48,533 nucleotides of DNA from Opitutus sp. GAS368 (GTDB taxonomy: Bacteria > Verrucomicrobiota > Verrucomicrobiia > Opitutales > Opitutaceae): assembly GCA_945874455.1 (NCBI GenBank), contig CAMCHO010000009.1:1-48533 (forward strand), written 5' to 3'. A program made the translations under genes and the position numbers. Below the pieces are notes generated by a model. It saw only the letters and a list, made by a program, of their open reading frames with translations, was not told the origin of the DNA and searched no databases. Position 1 is the stretch's first letter, and the number at the start of each line of letters is the position of its first letter. This document shows, one piece after another, positions 1 to 9,002 of the stretch.

Positions 1-1382
1 TCCGGTTCCAGCGGAGTCACCGGATCAATGAAGAGCCAGAAAAACGCTCCGAGGAAATAGATGACCGACGAAATGGCGAAGATCAGCTCCCAGTTCTTGG
101 TCGTGCCCGTCGCCGTCGTGACGGTCGTGGCCGCCAACACGAGGCCGACCACAAACGGCCCGGCCATGCCGCCAAAATTGCCCATCATGTTCATGCTGCC
201 GGAAACCGTCCCGGCGTATTTGCCGCCGATGTCCATGCAGGTCGCCCAACTGCCGGGCATCGTGAGGTCGTTGCAGAAACTCGCCATGCCCATCGAGAGC
301 ATCGCGAGCAACGGGTCTTTGATGTAGAAGGAAAGCATCAACAGGCCGGAGGCCCCCGCGAATCCGATGAAGCCAAAGGAGCGTCGCACGGTCACCACGC
401 GACTGCCCCTGGCAATCAGCCGGCTCGCGATCACGCCAGCCACCAGGGAGCCGAAACCGCCGAAGAAAAGCGGCACGCCCGCGAGCACGGCCTTAAGCAC
501 CGGCTGAATCAGGTCGGCGCGGACGATTCCCTCCATCTGGGTGGCGAGCCAGCTCAGGAAGGCGTTGGAGAGAATCGGCCGGCCATTGGTGTTCAGGTAG
601 TCCGGCAGCCACGTGACAAAAAAATACCAGCCATAGCTCAGGCAAAAATACTGGCCCCACAGCAGCCACATACTCGGGCGCGTCACGAGCTTGCGCCAAG
701 GGACGTTGCCGTGGCCTTCAACATTTTGCGCGTTCTCCTTCAGTAGTTCGAGCTCGGCGGCATTGACGCCCTTGTGGTCCTTGGGGTTGTCGCGGAACCA
801 GCGCCAAAACACGATCGCCCAAACCACGCCGAGGGCAGCGAAGATCTGAAATGCCATGCGCCAACTCACAAACGCCATGACCGTCACCACGAGCAGCGGC
901 GTGAACGCCCCACCCCACCGCGCGCCCATCCACATCAGCGACTGCGCGCGGGTGCGCTCGTCTTTCGGTAGCCATGTGCTGAACGCCTTGGTCAGATTGG
1001 GGAAACAGCCCGCCTCGCCCGCGCCAAACAGGAAGCGCGTCACCCACATGGAGCCGTAGCTCCACGCCCAACCGGTGGCCGCCGTGAAAAACGACCACCA
1101 CAGCACCACGCGTACGAGGACCTTGCGCGCGCCGATCTTGTCACCGAGCCAGCCGGTGGGAATTTCAAACAGCGCGTACGACAGGCCAAAGGCCGCGAAA
1201 ATCGCGCCCATCTGCACGTCGGTAAATCCCATGTCCTTCGTGATGCCGTCTTTCGCCTGCGAGATCGCGACGCGGTCAATGTATTGGATCACGGCGAGCA
1301 CGATCGCGAAGGCGACGACCATGTAGCGGGTGCGCGTGGCGCGCTGACCAGAAGGGGCAGGGAGGGGATTTTCGGGGGGCAT
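1..1382 (-). CDS. MFS permease, anion:cation symporter (sugar-acid) type, 3' end beyond window
   Basis: Inner-membrane secondary transporter, likely an H+ symporter of hexuronate, galactonate or a similar organic anion. The frame stays open from the ATG at 1382 to the window edge (460 codons), so the C-terminus is missing. The loop 2-3 MFS signature is GWLGDKIGARKV at about residues 77-88, and RFLFGAGEAGCFPN at about 116-129 is typical of the ACS family (ExuT, GudP, DgoT). Hydrophobic segments continue to the edge, with the central loop near residues 200-235. The neighbouring reductase on the same strand, 32 bp upstream, suggests uptake and reduction of a sugar-acid-derived semialdehyde. The exact substrate cannot be read from the sequence. 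Confidence 0.9.
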   Translation of the reverse strand, partial: MPPENPLPAPSGQRATRTRYMVVAFAIVLAVIQYIDRVAISQAKDGITKDMGFTDVQMGAIFAAFGLSYALFEIPTGWLGDKIGARKVLVRVVLWWSFFTAATGWAWSYGSMWVTRFLFGAGEAGCFPNLTKAFSTWLPKDERTRAQSLMWMGARWGGAFTPLLVVTVMAFVSWRMAFQIFAALGVVWAIVFWRWFRDNPKDHKGVNAAELELLKENAQNVEGHGNVPWRKLVTRPSMWLLWGQYFCLSYGWYFFVTWLPDYLNTNGRPILSNAFLSWLATQMEGIVRADLIQPVLKAVLAGVPLFFGGFGSLVAGVIASRLIARGSRVVTVRRSFGFIGFAGASGLLMLSFYIKDPLLAMLSMGMASFCNDLTMPGSWATCMDIGGKYAGTVSGSMNMMGNFGGMAGPFVVGLVLAATTVTTATGTTKNWELIFAISSVIYFLGAFFWLFIDPVTPLEP

Positions 1383-1414
1383 GGAATTCTTGGAGGGGGA
1401 GGAGCGGACTGACG

Positions 1415-2287
1415 CTAGCGCCGTCGCAAGGGCTCGACGACCGCCGACATATCTTTGTCACCGTGTCCGGCCGCAATAGCACGCTGAAAAACGTCCCGCG
1501 CCATCGCCGCGCTCGTGAGCTGCTGTCCCGCCTTCGCGGCCTCGCCGCTGGCGTAGCCGAGATCCTTGGCCATCAAACGCAGGAAAAAATTTGGCGTGAA
1601 ATCCGGCGCGCACATCCGCGCGGCGACAGTCTTCGTCACAGGACTGCCCACCGCACTGTCGCTGAGAAACGCGATCGCCTGCGCACGGTCGAGCTCCGTG
1701 CGCTCGATCCACGCCACGGCCTCGGCCGTCGCCGCGACATGCACGCCGGCGAGGAAATTATTGATCAGTTTTAGGAGCGCACCACTGCCCGTCGGGCCGA
1801 GATGCGTGACGCTGCGGCCCATCGCGTTGAGCGCGGGGCGGATCGTCTCCAGCGCGGCAGCATTGCCGCCAGTGAGAAAATTAAGCTCGCCGGCCGCCGC
1901 CTGATTTTTACTTCCCGTCACAGGGGCATCGATACATTCGGCCCCGGCCGCAGCCGCGGCCTGCGCCAGCTCCTGCACCCATGCGACGGTCAGCGTGCTG
2001 CACTCGACGAGCACCGCACCGCGCGCCGCGCCGGCAATCGCGCCATCGGGGCCGAGCCAGATCGCGCGCGAAGCGGCGTCATCGGCCACCATAGAAAACA
2101 CCACCTCCGCGCCTGCCGCCGCTTCCCGCGGCGAACCGGCCACGCGGGCGCCTGCCGCCGCGAGTGGCTCGGCGCGGGCGGGGTTGCGATTGAAGACCGT
2201 GACGGCAAATCCGGCGCCGAGGAGCCGCCGGGCCATGCCGCCGCCCATAAGACCGAGGCCGAGAAACGCGATGCGGGGAGTGCTCAT
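1415..2287 (-). CDS. NAD(P)-dependent 3-hydroxyisobutyrate dehydrogenase / tartronate semialdehyde reductase family
   Basis: Cytosolic beta-hydroxyacid dehydrogenase of 290 aa, the usual length of the family. The N-terminal Rossmann fold begins with GLGLMGGG at residues 10-17. R34 after the second strand (VFNRNP) favours NADP over NAD. The substrate loop DAPVTGS starts at residue 120, and the catalytic lysine is K173 in GALLKLINN. The all-alpha C-terminal domain contains the conserved LMAKDLG segment. It lies just upstream of the sugar-acid-type permease on the same strand, with a 32-bp gap, so co-transcription is likely. Candidate reactions are reduction of tartronate semialdehyde or succinic semialdehyde, or oxidation of 3-hydroxyisobutyrate. 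Family membership is clear but the substrate is not. Confidence 0.9.
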   Translation of the reverse strand: MSTPRIAFLGLGLMGGGMARRLLGAGFAVTVFNRNPARAEPLAAAGARVAGSPREAAAGAEVVFSMVADDAASRAIWLGPDGAIAGAARGAVLVECSTLTVAWVQELAQAAAAAGAECIDAPVTGSKNQAAAGELNFLTGGNAAALETIRPALNAMGRSVTHLGPTGSGALLKLINNFLAGVHVAATAEAVAWIERTELDRAQAIAFLSDSAVGSPVTKTVAARMCAPDFTPNFFLRLMAKDLGYASGEAAKAGQQLTSAAMARDVFQRAIAAGHGDKDMSAVVEPLRRR

Positions 2288-2514
2288 GGCCGGGGAGTTT
2301 CCCGACGTGAACGCGGAGCGCTACAACAAACGCGCAAAAACAGTGGCGGAAAATTCGGCGGCGTTGAAACCGCAAAACGGCTCCGGCTTGGGGGTCTCGT
2401 GGGCCGTTCCACCGACGTGGTGTGCGTACCCCCGGTCCCGTCGTGAAACCTCGCGGCTCGCAACCGAGTCGCGGCTTGCCGATGACCGCCCATTACGGGC
2501 ATGCCTGTTGATTG

Positions 2515-3816
2515 ATGATGATCGCCACGCCCACCTCCGCGCTCCGGAAATGTTGCCGCTACGGGTGGCTGTTGATCGGTGGTGTGGTGTTGGCCGGCCG
2601 CCTGGCTGCCGGGCCGCAGTTTGTCAGCGAGACCGATTTAATCGACCGTGTGGTCGCGTTGATCGATCGGCGGCTGGCGCTGATGCCGGAGGTGGCCGCG
2701 ATAAAATTTCAGGAGCAACAGCCGATCGCAGATCCGGCCCGGGAAAATGTCGTGCTCGATCAATCCGTGGCCGACGCGCAGGCGATGAATCTGGACGGCG
2801 TGGCGGCGCGCGCGTTTTTCTCCGTCCAGATCCGGCTGGCGCGCGCGGTGCAGGCGCACTGCTTCGAACGCTGGCGCACGGGCGCGGAGCCCCCACCGGC
2901 AGCCCGCGATCTCGTGACGGTGCTGCGCCCGGCGCTCGATGCCCTCGGCCGGGAATTGTTGCCGGCCGTTTATCTGGCCAGTTCGGCGTTGGCCGCTAGG
3001 CCGATCCCCACTCTGCACTCGCAGGTCGCCAGCCGGCTGCGCCGGCCGGGGACGACGGAGGACTTGCTCGCCGAACTCACCCGGGCGCTGAGTGCGCTCC
3101 GCCTCACCGCCGCTCCGACGTGGGCCACGTTGCAACGCGTCGGCGTCCTGCGGGTCGGCACCACCGGCGATTACGCGCCGTTTTCGGATGATCGCGGGGG
3201 TGAACTGCGGGGCCTCGACATCGCGTTGGCGCAGGATCTATCGAAAGCGTGGGGCGTCAGCGTCGTGTTTGTGCGGACGAGTTGGCCGACGTTGATGGAC
3301 GATTTGGGCCAGCGACGTTTCGACCTCGCGGCCTCCGGCATCAGCATCACCGCAGACCGCCAGCGGCTGGTGGATTTCTCCGCGGCGTATCTCTTCGACG
3401 GCAAGACACCGATCGCAAGGCGAGCAGACGCGGCGCGATTCTCCTCACTCGAAGCAATCGATCAACCCGGCGTGCGCGTGATCGTGAATCCCGGCGGCAC
3501 CAACGAGCGCTTCACGCGGGAAAAAATCACCCGCGCAACGATCGTGCTGCATCCTGACAACCGCAGCATCTTCCAAGAAATCATCGCCGGTCGGGCAGAT
3601 GTCATGATGACCGACGGCATCGAAGTGAGGCTGCAAACCGGGCGGTATCCAGAATTGGCGGGCACGATGGCCGAGCCGTTTACGCGCGCCGGCAAGGCGA
3701 TCTTGCTGTCCCCCGGCTCGGAGCTCACGGCGCGCGTCGATGCGTGGTTGATGCAGCCAGTAAACCGCGACCAAATCGCCGAGCGGCTGGAGCGCGCGTT
3801 GGACGGCGGGAAGTAG
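2515..3816 (+). CDS. exported bifunctional chorismate mutase (AroQ gamma) - cyclohexadienyl dehydratase fusion
   Basis: A protein of about 433 aa with an N-terminal signal sequence (basic KCCRYG, hydrophobic core, small residues near 33). Residues about 38-125 match secreted AroQ-gamma chorismate mutase: IDRRLALMPEVAAIKF, then DPAREN, then FFSVQIRLA, which hold the basic and polar active-site residues (R53/R54, K65, R77, Q106). From about residue 195 the sequence follows periplasmic cyclohexadienyl/arogenate dehydratase (PheC/AroC), a solute-binding-protein fold: GVLRVGTTGDYAPF, GISIT, YLFDGKTPI, NPGGTNERF and MMTDGIE. The two halves would turn chorismate into prephenate and then phenylpyruvate, or arogenate into phenylalanine, outside the cytoplasm. 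TTG at 2512 and ATGs at 2515 and 2518 are all possible starts. The gene is divergent from the reductase and stands alone. Confidence 0.88.
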   Translation: MMIATPTSALRKCCRYGWLLIGGVVLAGRLAAGPQFVSETDLIDRVVALIDRRLALMPEVAAIKFQEQQPIADPARENVVLDQSVADAQAMNLDGVAARAFFSVQIRLARAVQAHCFERWRTGAEPPPAARDLVTVLRPALDALGRELLPAVYLASSALAARPIPTLHSQVASRLRRPGTTEDLLAELTRALSALRLTAAPTWATLQRVGVLRVGTTGDYAPFSDDRGGELRGLDIALAQDLSKAWGVSVVFVRTSWPTLMDDLGQRRFDLAASGISITADRQRLVDFSAAYLFDGKTPIARRADAARFSSLEAIDQPGVRVIVNPGGTNERFTREKITRATIVLHPDNRSIFQEIIAGRADVMMTDGIEVRLQTGRYPELAGTMAEPFTRAGKAILLSPGSELTARVDAWLMQPVNRDQIAERLERALDGGK

Positions 3817-3945
3817 GACGGACATTCGGTTGGCGCGGTCACGCGGGTCGGGAGGCGGCTGGGAGCGTAACGAGCGGGCCCGGCGATTTTACGAACGGCT
3901 GCGTTTTCGAAATGGTGAGCGGACAAGGCCGGCGGCCACGCGCAC

Positions 3946-4572
3946 TCACCGCCACGTTGCGGCTCCGAGATAAAACAAACCTTGGGCGACGAACTGGATG
4001 ACATGGTAGAGATCGTTGTGGTTAAAGCACAGGCTTAGGCCGATGCGTTGGTGTTGCCCGATGGCCGCCAAGGCTGAAGTCGCCACGGCGGCGGCGAGCC
4101 AAACAAAATGGTCGGGCGAATGCGCATCGCGGGCGTAAATAGCAGCGGCCAGCACCAGCAACTGGCCCAGACCGTAGGCCCAGATCGCGGTGGAGAACCG
4201 ACCCGTGCGCAGGGTGGCATACGCAAAGAACGCGGCGATGATCCCCGCGGCAAAATTCGCCAAAACGAGGACGGTACCTATCAGGGCGGTCGTCGCTGCG
4301 ACCTGCATCAGACACAGACCGGTGGCGACGAGGCTGAGTAAGGCGAGGTGCCAGCAGAGGCGGTTGGCCGACGAGGGCAAGGTGTGGCCCAGCCCGTGAT
4401 GAACAGCGCCGGCGGCAGCGGCGAGGGCCGACGTGGCGAAGCCGCCGATCCACCAGCCAAGGGTCGCCGGACACGGTGAGGGCGCGTGGTGGGCGAGCGC
4501 GCAGCCAAGTCCGGCGCTCCACAGGGCGAGCGCGCAGTCGGTCCAAAACGTGGCGGGCTCGTGGAGCTTCAC
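3946..4572 (-). CDS. small multi-pass membrane protein, translationally coupled to FAD oxidase
   Basis: A 208-aa protein starting at GTG 4572 with VKLHEPATFWTD. This start overlaps the TGA stop of the upstream FAD oxidase as GTGA (4569-4572), which argues for translational coupling and decides the start. About six hydrophobic segments follow one another, with few charged residues, ending near IQFVAQGLFYLGA. The layout resembles small uncharacterised membrane families such as DUF6962, but that name is tentative. No catalytic motif was recognised. Its tight linkage suggests it serves the oxidase, perhaps as membrane anchor, electron acceptor partner or substrate channel; that is inference. Confidence 0.72.
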   Translation of the reverse strand: MKLHEPATFWTDCALALWSAGLGCALAHHAPSPCPATLGWWIGGFATSALAAAAGAVHHGLGHTLPSSANRLCWHLALLSLVATGLCLMQVAATTALIGTVLVLANFAAGIIAAFFAYATLRTGRFSTAIWAYGLGQLLVLAAAIYARDAHSPDHFVWLAAAVATSALAAIGQHQRIGLSLCFNHNDLYHVIQFVAQGLFYLGAATWR

Positions 4573-5975
4573 GAGGCGGCGAAAAGATCGCGGTGATGGC
4601 GATACCAGTCGCTGCTGAAGATCTCGCCGGGGTCGCGAGCTTTTTTCTCGGCGAGAAATTCGCGGAAACGTGGGTGGGCGGCCTCGACTTGGGTGCGGTT
4701 GGCCCAGCGGTGGTAGGTGAGGTAGTAACTGCCGCCGAGGGCCAGCGCCAAGTCGATCAGGGCGCGGAAGGCGGCAGCGGCGCGCGCCAAACCGGCGGGC
4801 GTGTGTTCGCAATGGAGATTGAAGATGATGCAGGCCCACGGTTCGCGCGCCCACGCGAGCAGGGTCTCGGTGTCGCGCTCGATGAGCCGGATGGTGCCGT
4901 AGATGACGGGCGTTTCGCCGGAGCGGAGCAAGTCGCCGGCCCGGCCCATAAACTCGCGGAGGAGGCCTCGAGGAACGTAGAGCTCGGAAATCATTTCGCT
5001 GCACGGACACGGTGAACCGAGGCGGCGGTCCAGCGCGGTGTGATAGTGATCGGGGTAAACGCTGAGCTGATGAGTGTCGCTCCAGTAGCGTTGACCGTGC
5101 GTGGCGCGGTAGAAGCCGGAGTAAACTTCCCAGACTTTCGCGCGGTCAGTGTGGGCGAGCCACAGCAGCTCCTCCCAGTCGGACTCACGCAACTGGCGCG
5201 GGGCGGCGAGTTCTGCGGGCGGTTCGTCGCATCGACGGTAGGCCGAGAACACGCCGCGTTGCAGGAAGTCGGGCGATTTTTCATCGATAGAATATTGGAA
5301 GTCGCCGAAAAGCCAGTCGGTGGTGTCGCGCTCTGCGGGCACGCGCACGAGTTCGTCGAGGGTCAATATCTCCACGCTGCGTTGCACGGGCACCCGCGGC
5401 ATGAGGCGGAGCGTCACCTCGGCGATGACGCCGAACAACCCGTAGCCGCCGATCGCGAGGCGGAAGAGGTCGGCGTTTTCGTCACGTGAACAGGGGCGCG
5501 CGAGACCATCGGGACCGATGAGAGTGAACGCCTCGACGTCACCGACGATGGGCGGTAGTCGCAGGCCACGACCGTGGATGTTCGCGGCGAGGGCACCGCC
5601 GAGCGTGAGACGGTCGGCGCCGGTTTGTTTTTGGCGGATGCCCCACGTGGTGGCAGCGTCCGGAGATTGGAGCGCGGCGCATCCGGCGATAAGGGCGGGC
5701 CATTCGATCCCAGCGTCCACGGTGACGAGGCCACGTCGGGCGTCGAATTGCCGGATCGAGGAATGGCCACGCAAATCAAGGAGCCACGTGCCGGTGCCAA
5801 ATTGTTGCCCGCCCATGGCGTGGCGACCGCCGCTGACCGCGAGCTGTGCGCCGGCGGCAATTGCGGCGTGGACCGCAGCGGAAATTTCCGCTGTTCCCCT
5901 GGGCGCGAGGACGCACGCGACCCGGGTGGGATTGAGCGCCGAATGGAGGTCGTTGACGAGCAGCGGATCGTTCAC
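4569..5975 (-). CDS. FAD-linked oxidase (PCMH/VAO family)
   Basis: Flavoprotein oxidase or dehydrogenase of about 468 aa. The N-terminal half is a PCMH-type FAD-binding domain: a nucleotide-binding loop with SGGRHAMGGQQF, then LTLGGALAANIHGRGL and GGYGLFGVIAEVTLRL. The C-terminal half carries the conserved tail HRWANRTQVEAAHPRFREF, then DPGEIFSSDWY, as in GlcD-like and alditol-oxidase-like proteins. I chose GTG 5975 because homology begins just after it; an in-frame ATG at 6089 would add an Arg/Pro-rich leader without family character. The protein's end overlaps the next gene by 4 bp. The substrate is unknown; members of this family oxidise alcohols, sugars or hydroxy acids. Covalent or non-covalent FAD attachment cannot be decided, although the histidine in GGRHAM is at the usual position for binding. 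Confidence 0.85.
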   Translation of the reverse strand: MNDPLLVNDLHSALNPTRVACVLAPRGTAEISAAVHAAIAAGAQLAVSGGRHAMGGQQFGTGTWLLDLRGHSSIRQFDARRGLVTVDAGIEWPALIAGCAALQSPDAATTWGIRQKQTGADRLTLGGALAANIHGRGLRLPPIVGDVEAFTLIGPDGLARPCSRDENADLFRLAIGGYGLFGVIAEVTLRLMPRVPVQRSVEILTLDELVRVPAERDTTDWLFGDFQYSIDEKSPDFLQRGVFSAYRRCDEPPAELAAPRQLRESDWEELLWLAHTDRAKVWEVYSGFYRATHGQRYWSDTHQLSVYPDHYHTALDRRLGSPCPCSEMISELYVPRGLLREFMGRAGDLLRSGETPVIYGTIRLIERDTETLLAWAREPWACIIFNLHCEHTPAGLARAAAAFRALIDLALALGGSYYLTYHRWANRTQVEAAHPRFREFLAEKKARDPGEIFSSDWYRHHRDLFAAS

Positions 5976-6237
5976 CGGAGGCTCGAAGCGAAACACAGGT
6001 GTTCGCCCTCGGCGAGGAGAATGGAAGGAAGACCGGCGGGAGCGAGGATTTCCACTTCGCAGGGCGGCGGGCATCGAAGCTCGGATCACCTTGAGGCGCG
6101 GCGGACGGCAGGACGGGGTTAAGATCGGCAGGAAGAAAGACCAGCGTTTCGCGGGATTGAGGGCAGCCGCACGGTTGACTCATTTACCCACGGTCGCCAG
6201 CGATGCGCCGTCTACGGTGTCCATTGGAAACAAAGCC

Positions 6238-7620
6238 ATGACCGACCAAAATTCCTCAAAATCACTCGAGGCGCAGATCGCACAATGGCGGAGCACCGTG
6301 CGCCGCCGGTCAGTGCTCCAAGCCGGCGAGGTCGCGACGTTGGAAGGCCAACTCCGCGCGCAGATCGCGGAGCTCAGCCGCGCCGGGCTGGCCACCGAGG
6401 AAGCATTTTTGGTGGCGGTGCTGCGTATGCGTAGCGTCGATACGGGATCGCGGGAGTTCGCGCGCGAGCGCTCGGATCACGTTTGGAAGCAGCTCGTCGC
6501 AGCCCCGACCGATTCCGTCGAATGCCGCGCGGCGGCGCGCAAGGACGCGATCGTCGCCTTCGGCTTCGCCGTGCTGGCGGGCGTGATGATCAAGCTGCCG
6601 GAGCTCTTCGGGATTTCGATCACGGACGACGCCGACAAGAGCTTCTACCTGCGCAACGCCAGTCTCCTCGTGCTGTCCTGTCTGATCGGATACTTCGTCT
6701 GGAAACGACGGCTCGCGATGCGCACGGTCGGCTGGCTGGCCGGGGCGTTCGCCGGGGCCGTGGTTTTCGCCAACCTACCCGCGTTCGGCTCGGCCCGCGG
6801 CTTCGAGCCGCTCACGGCGTTGCACCTGCCGATCGCGCTCTGGCTGGGCGTGGGGATCGCTTACACCGGCGGTCGGTGGAATCAGGTGAGCGGTCGCATG
6901 GACTTCATTCGGTTTTCGGGCGAGCTCTTCATCTATTTCGTGCTGATCGCGCTCGGCGGCGGGGTGCTCTGCGCGTTCATGGCACTCACGTTTACGAGCA
7001 TCGGGATCGATCCCGGGCCGTTCTTCCAATCGTGGCTGTTACCGTGCGGCGCGGCCGGGGCAGTCGTGATCGCCTCCTGGTTGGTCGAGGCCAAACAAGG
7101 CGTAAGGGAAAGTCTCGCACCGATGCTGACGCGTCTCTTCACGCCGTTGTTCGCCGCCATGCTCGTCGCGTTTTTGGGAACGCTGCTGTGGTCGGGACGG
7201 GGCGTCGCCATTGAGCGAGAGATGCTCATCGGCTTCGATCTGCTCCTCGTGGTGGTGCTGGGGCTCTTGGTGTACTCGATCTCCGCGCGCGACCCTCAGG
7301 CGCCGCCGGGGGTGTTCGATGGGGTGCAGGTCGTTTTGGTGGTCGGTGCGTTGCTGGCCGACGCGGTCGCTTTGTGGGCCATGGGTGCGCGCATCAGCGA
7401 ATTCGGGTTCAGCCCTAACCGCGTGGCTGCGCTCGGTGAAAACGTCATTCTGCTGGTCAACTTGGCGGGGTCCGCCGTGCTCTCCGTCCGGTTTTTGATC
7501 GGGCGCGGATCGTTTCAAAACCTTGAACGGTGGCAGACGGCCTACATGCCGGTTTACGCGGTGTGGGCGGCGGTGATCGTGATCATCTTTCCTCCGCTGT
7601 TCCGATGGATCGGGGCGTAG
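6238..7620 (+). CDS. polytopic membrane protein, DUF4153-like with N-terminal permease-prefix-like segment
   Basis: A 460-aa protein starting at ATG 6238 with MTDQNSSKSLEAQ. The first 95 residues are soluble and helical (LEAQIAQWRSTV, VATLEGQLRAQIAELSRAGL, EEAFLVAVLRM), like the permease prefix domain found on some transporters. About 12 hydrophobic segments follow, ending in IIFPPLFRWIGA. This arrangement recalls DUF4153 membrane proteins, but no motif assigns a substrate. The open frame continues upstream to 5518, but that part overlaps the divergent oxidase gene antisense and lacks protein-like character. The gene is divergent from the oxidase and followed by a 168-bp gap. The function is unknown. 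Confidence 0.82.
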   Translation: MTDQNSSKSLEAQIAQWRSTVRRRSVLQAGEVATLEGQLRAQIAELSRAGLATEEAFLVAVLRMRSVDTGSREFARERSDHVWKQLVAAPTDSVECRAAARKDAIVAFGFAVLAGVMIKLPELFGISITDDADKSFYLRNASLLVLSCLIGYFVWKRRLAMRTVGWLAGAFAGAVVFANLPAFGSARGFEPLTALHLPIALWLGVGIAYTGGRWNQVSGRMDFIRFSGELFIYFVLIALGGGVLCAFMALTFTSIGIDPGPFFQSWLLPCGAAGAVVIASWLVEAKQGVRESLAPMLTRLFTPLFAAMLVAFLGTLLWSGRGVAIEREMLIGFDLLLVVVLGLLVYSISARDPQAPPGVFDGVQVVLVVGALLADAVALWAMGARISEFGFSPNRVAALGENVILLVNLAGSAVLSVRFLIGRGSFQNLERWQTAYMPVYAVWAAVIVIIFPPLFRWIGA

Positions 7621-7788
7621 GCGTGCAGGAGGCGAACCGACGGGACACCGCAGAATTCTGAGGTGGATTGGCACCCTGAACGGGCGCGGTCTACCCCACG
7701 CTGGCCTCATTGACATTTTCAGGCCCGCGAGCCTTTTGCCGGCCTTGCCAGTCTCCCGCCGCGAGCCTCCACTCACCGCACCTTTCCC

Positions 7789-8541
7789 ATGAACGCTTCC
7801 TCCGACTCCGCTCGTCTGCGCAACGCCGCTCTTCTGCGAGCCCAGACTTTGATGACCCCGGCGCTCGTACCGTCGATTTCGACCGAGCTGCTCACCACGG
7901 CCGACGGCGCATTGAACCGCGAGCTGCACCATTTTCTTTTTGATCCGCCGTCCAACTCCGCGCTGCTGAAGGGGAAGACCATAGCGATCTGCTGCACCAA
8001 CGGCGTCGAGGAAGTCGAAATCACGGGATCGATCCGCTGGCTCACCGAGCACGGGGCGACGGTGCAGGTCGTGTCACCGCGCATTGGCGAATTTCATCCG
8101 ACGCTCGGCCTGCGTTTTCCGGCGCAGTGCGCCACCCACGTACTCGCAATCCGGCTCATGGAAAACGCCGGCTGGCTCAAGATCGACCGCTTTCTCGATG
8201 AGGCCAAGGTGGCCGACTACGACGCCTGCATTTTCCCGGGCGGCTGTTGGAATCCGGATGCGCTGCGGGCCGATCCGCTGGCGCAAGCGTTTGTCCGCGA
8301 GATGTGGAAAGCCGGCAAACCGACCTGCGCGATCTGTCATGGCCAATGGGTGATGGTGAGCGCGGGCATTCTCAAAGGCCGCAAGGCCACCGCCGTCTGG
8401 AACATCCACCCCGACCTCGCCAATGCGGGCGCCACGGTGCTGGACGAGCCCTGCGTCGTCGACGGCAATTTGATCACCGCGCGCTTCCCCTACGACCTGC
8501 CCCGCATGATCCAGGCGATGGTAACGCAACTGCTCGGTTGA
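7789..8541 (+). CDS. DJ-1/PfpI family protein (type 1 glutamine amidotransferase-like)
   Basis: A 250-aa cytosolic protein. The DJ-1/PfpI domain starts near residue 60 (LLKGKTIAICCTNGVEEVE), where the EEVE acidic residue is the usual partner of the nucleophile. The nucleophile elbow is AICHGQW, with the reactive cysteine followed by histidine. Other family landmarks are IFPGGCWNPDALRADP and the C-terminal DGNLITARFPYDLPRM. Relatives include PfpI, YhbO/YajL deglycases and chaperone-like hydrolases. About 60 extra N-terminal residues with no recognised domain precede the core. The gene is monocistronic by spacing. The exact activity (deglycase, protease-like or glyoxalase-like) is not decided by the motifs. 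Confidence 0.9.
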   Translation: MNASSDSARLRNAALLRAQTLMTPALVPSISTELLTTADGALNRELHHFLFDPPSNSALLKGKTIAICCTNGVEEVEITGSIRWLTEHGATVQVVSPRIGEFHPTLGLRFPAQCATHVLAIRLMENAGWLKIDRFLDEAKVADYDACIFPGGCWNPDALRADPLAQAFVREMWKAGKPTCAICHGQWVMVSAGILKGRKATAVWNIHPDLANAGATVLDEPCVVDGNLITARFPYDLPRMIQAMVTQLLG

Positions 8542-8930
8542 CGCCCGGGTAGCGGCCAGCGCCAGCCAGCCGACCAGCCTCTACTCGCTGGCGTTGGTGG
8601 CACCCGCCCTCGACCCTTCGGCTCGGCGGTCACTGACCTCCGCTCGGACTGTTTTCCAGCGGATGCCCACCGACCGCCAGCGCAGTCCGTTTTGTGTGAA
8701 ACATTCCACCGTCGTCCGTTTCATACCGACCTGTTGGATACCGACCTTCGCCCAGCCGTGCTCCCTGCCGCCATTATTTTGCTCCTCCTCACCGCGCTCG
8801 TGGCGACCGACTCTGCTCCGCCCGGAGCCGATGATCGCTGATCCTTTTCGCCCGATGCTGGTGCGATCTCCGACGTGGCCCGTTCAACCCGCGAATCTTT
8901 CGCGCACCCCCAAATAGTTCGCGCACCCTC
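8542..8930. other. intergenic region, no supported gene
   Basis: About 390 bp between the DJ-1 gene and the converging TonB-domain gene. No open frame has coding character. One plus-strand frame near 8731-8838 would encode a short hydrophobic stretch, but it has no convincing start. A 7-bp inverted repeat CGCCAGC/GCTGGCG lies near 8560-8595. The right end holds the hairpin annotated separately at 8931-8968. Confidence 0.5.
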
Positions 8931-8968
8931 AAAGAAGCAGGGGCGCCCCCGAAAAGAAGGCGCCCCTG
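8931..8968 (-). terminator. likely intrinsic terminator of the TonB-domain gene
   Basis: A perfect 10-bp inverted repeat (8938-8947 paired with 8959-8968, arm CAGGGGCGCC) encloses an 11-nt loop. Read on the minus strand it follows the stop of the TonB-domain gene at 9003 by 34 bp, and the stem is followed by CTTCTTT. The T run is short, so termination strength is uncertain. Confidence 0.6.
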
Positions 8969-9002
8969 GTGGTTTCCTGATTATGTTTTCCTGACGCCCT
9001 GC

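Noticed and set aside
5518-6237. N-terminal extension of the DUF4153-like protein frame
   Set aside because: It overlaps the oxidase gene antisense and has Arg/Pro/Ser-rich, non-conserved composition. ATG 6238 is a better start.
7710-7738. TTGACA-like -35 box upstream of the DJ-1 gene
   Set aside because: No -10 element of reasonable quality lies at the proper distance (CTTTTG only).
8594-8917. 107-codon plus-strand ORF after the DJ-1 gene
   Set aside because: Composition is biased, no domain is seen, and it lacks a ribosome binding site. It was treated as intergenic.
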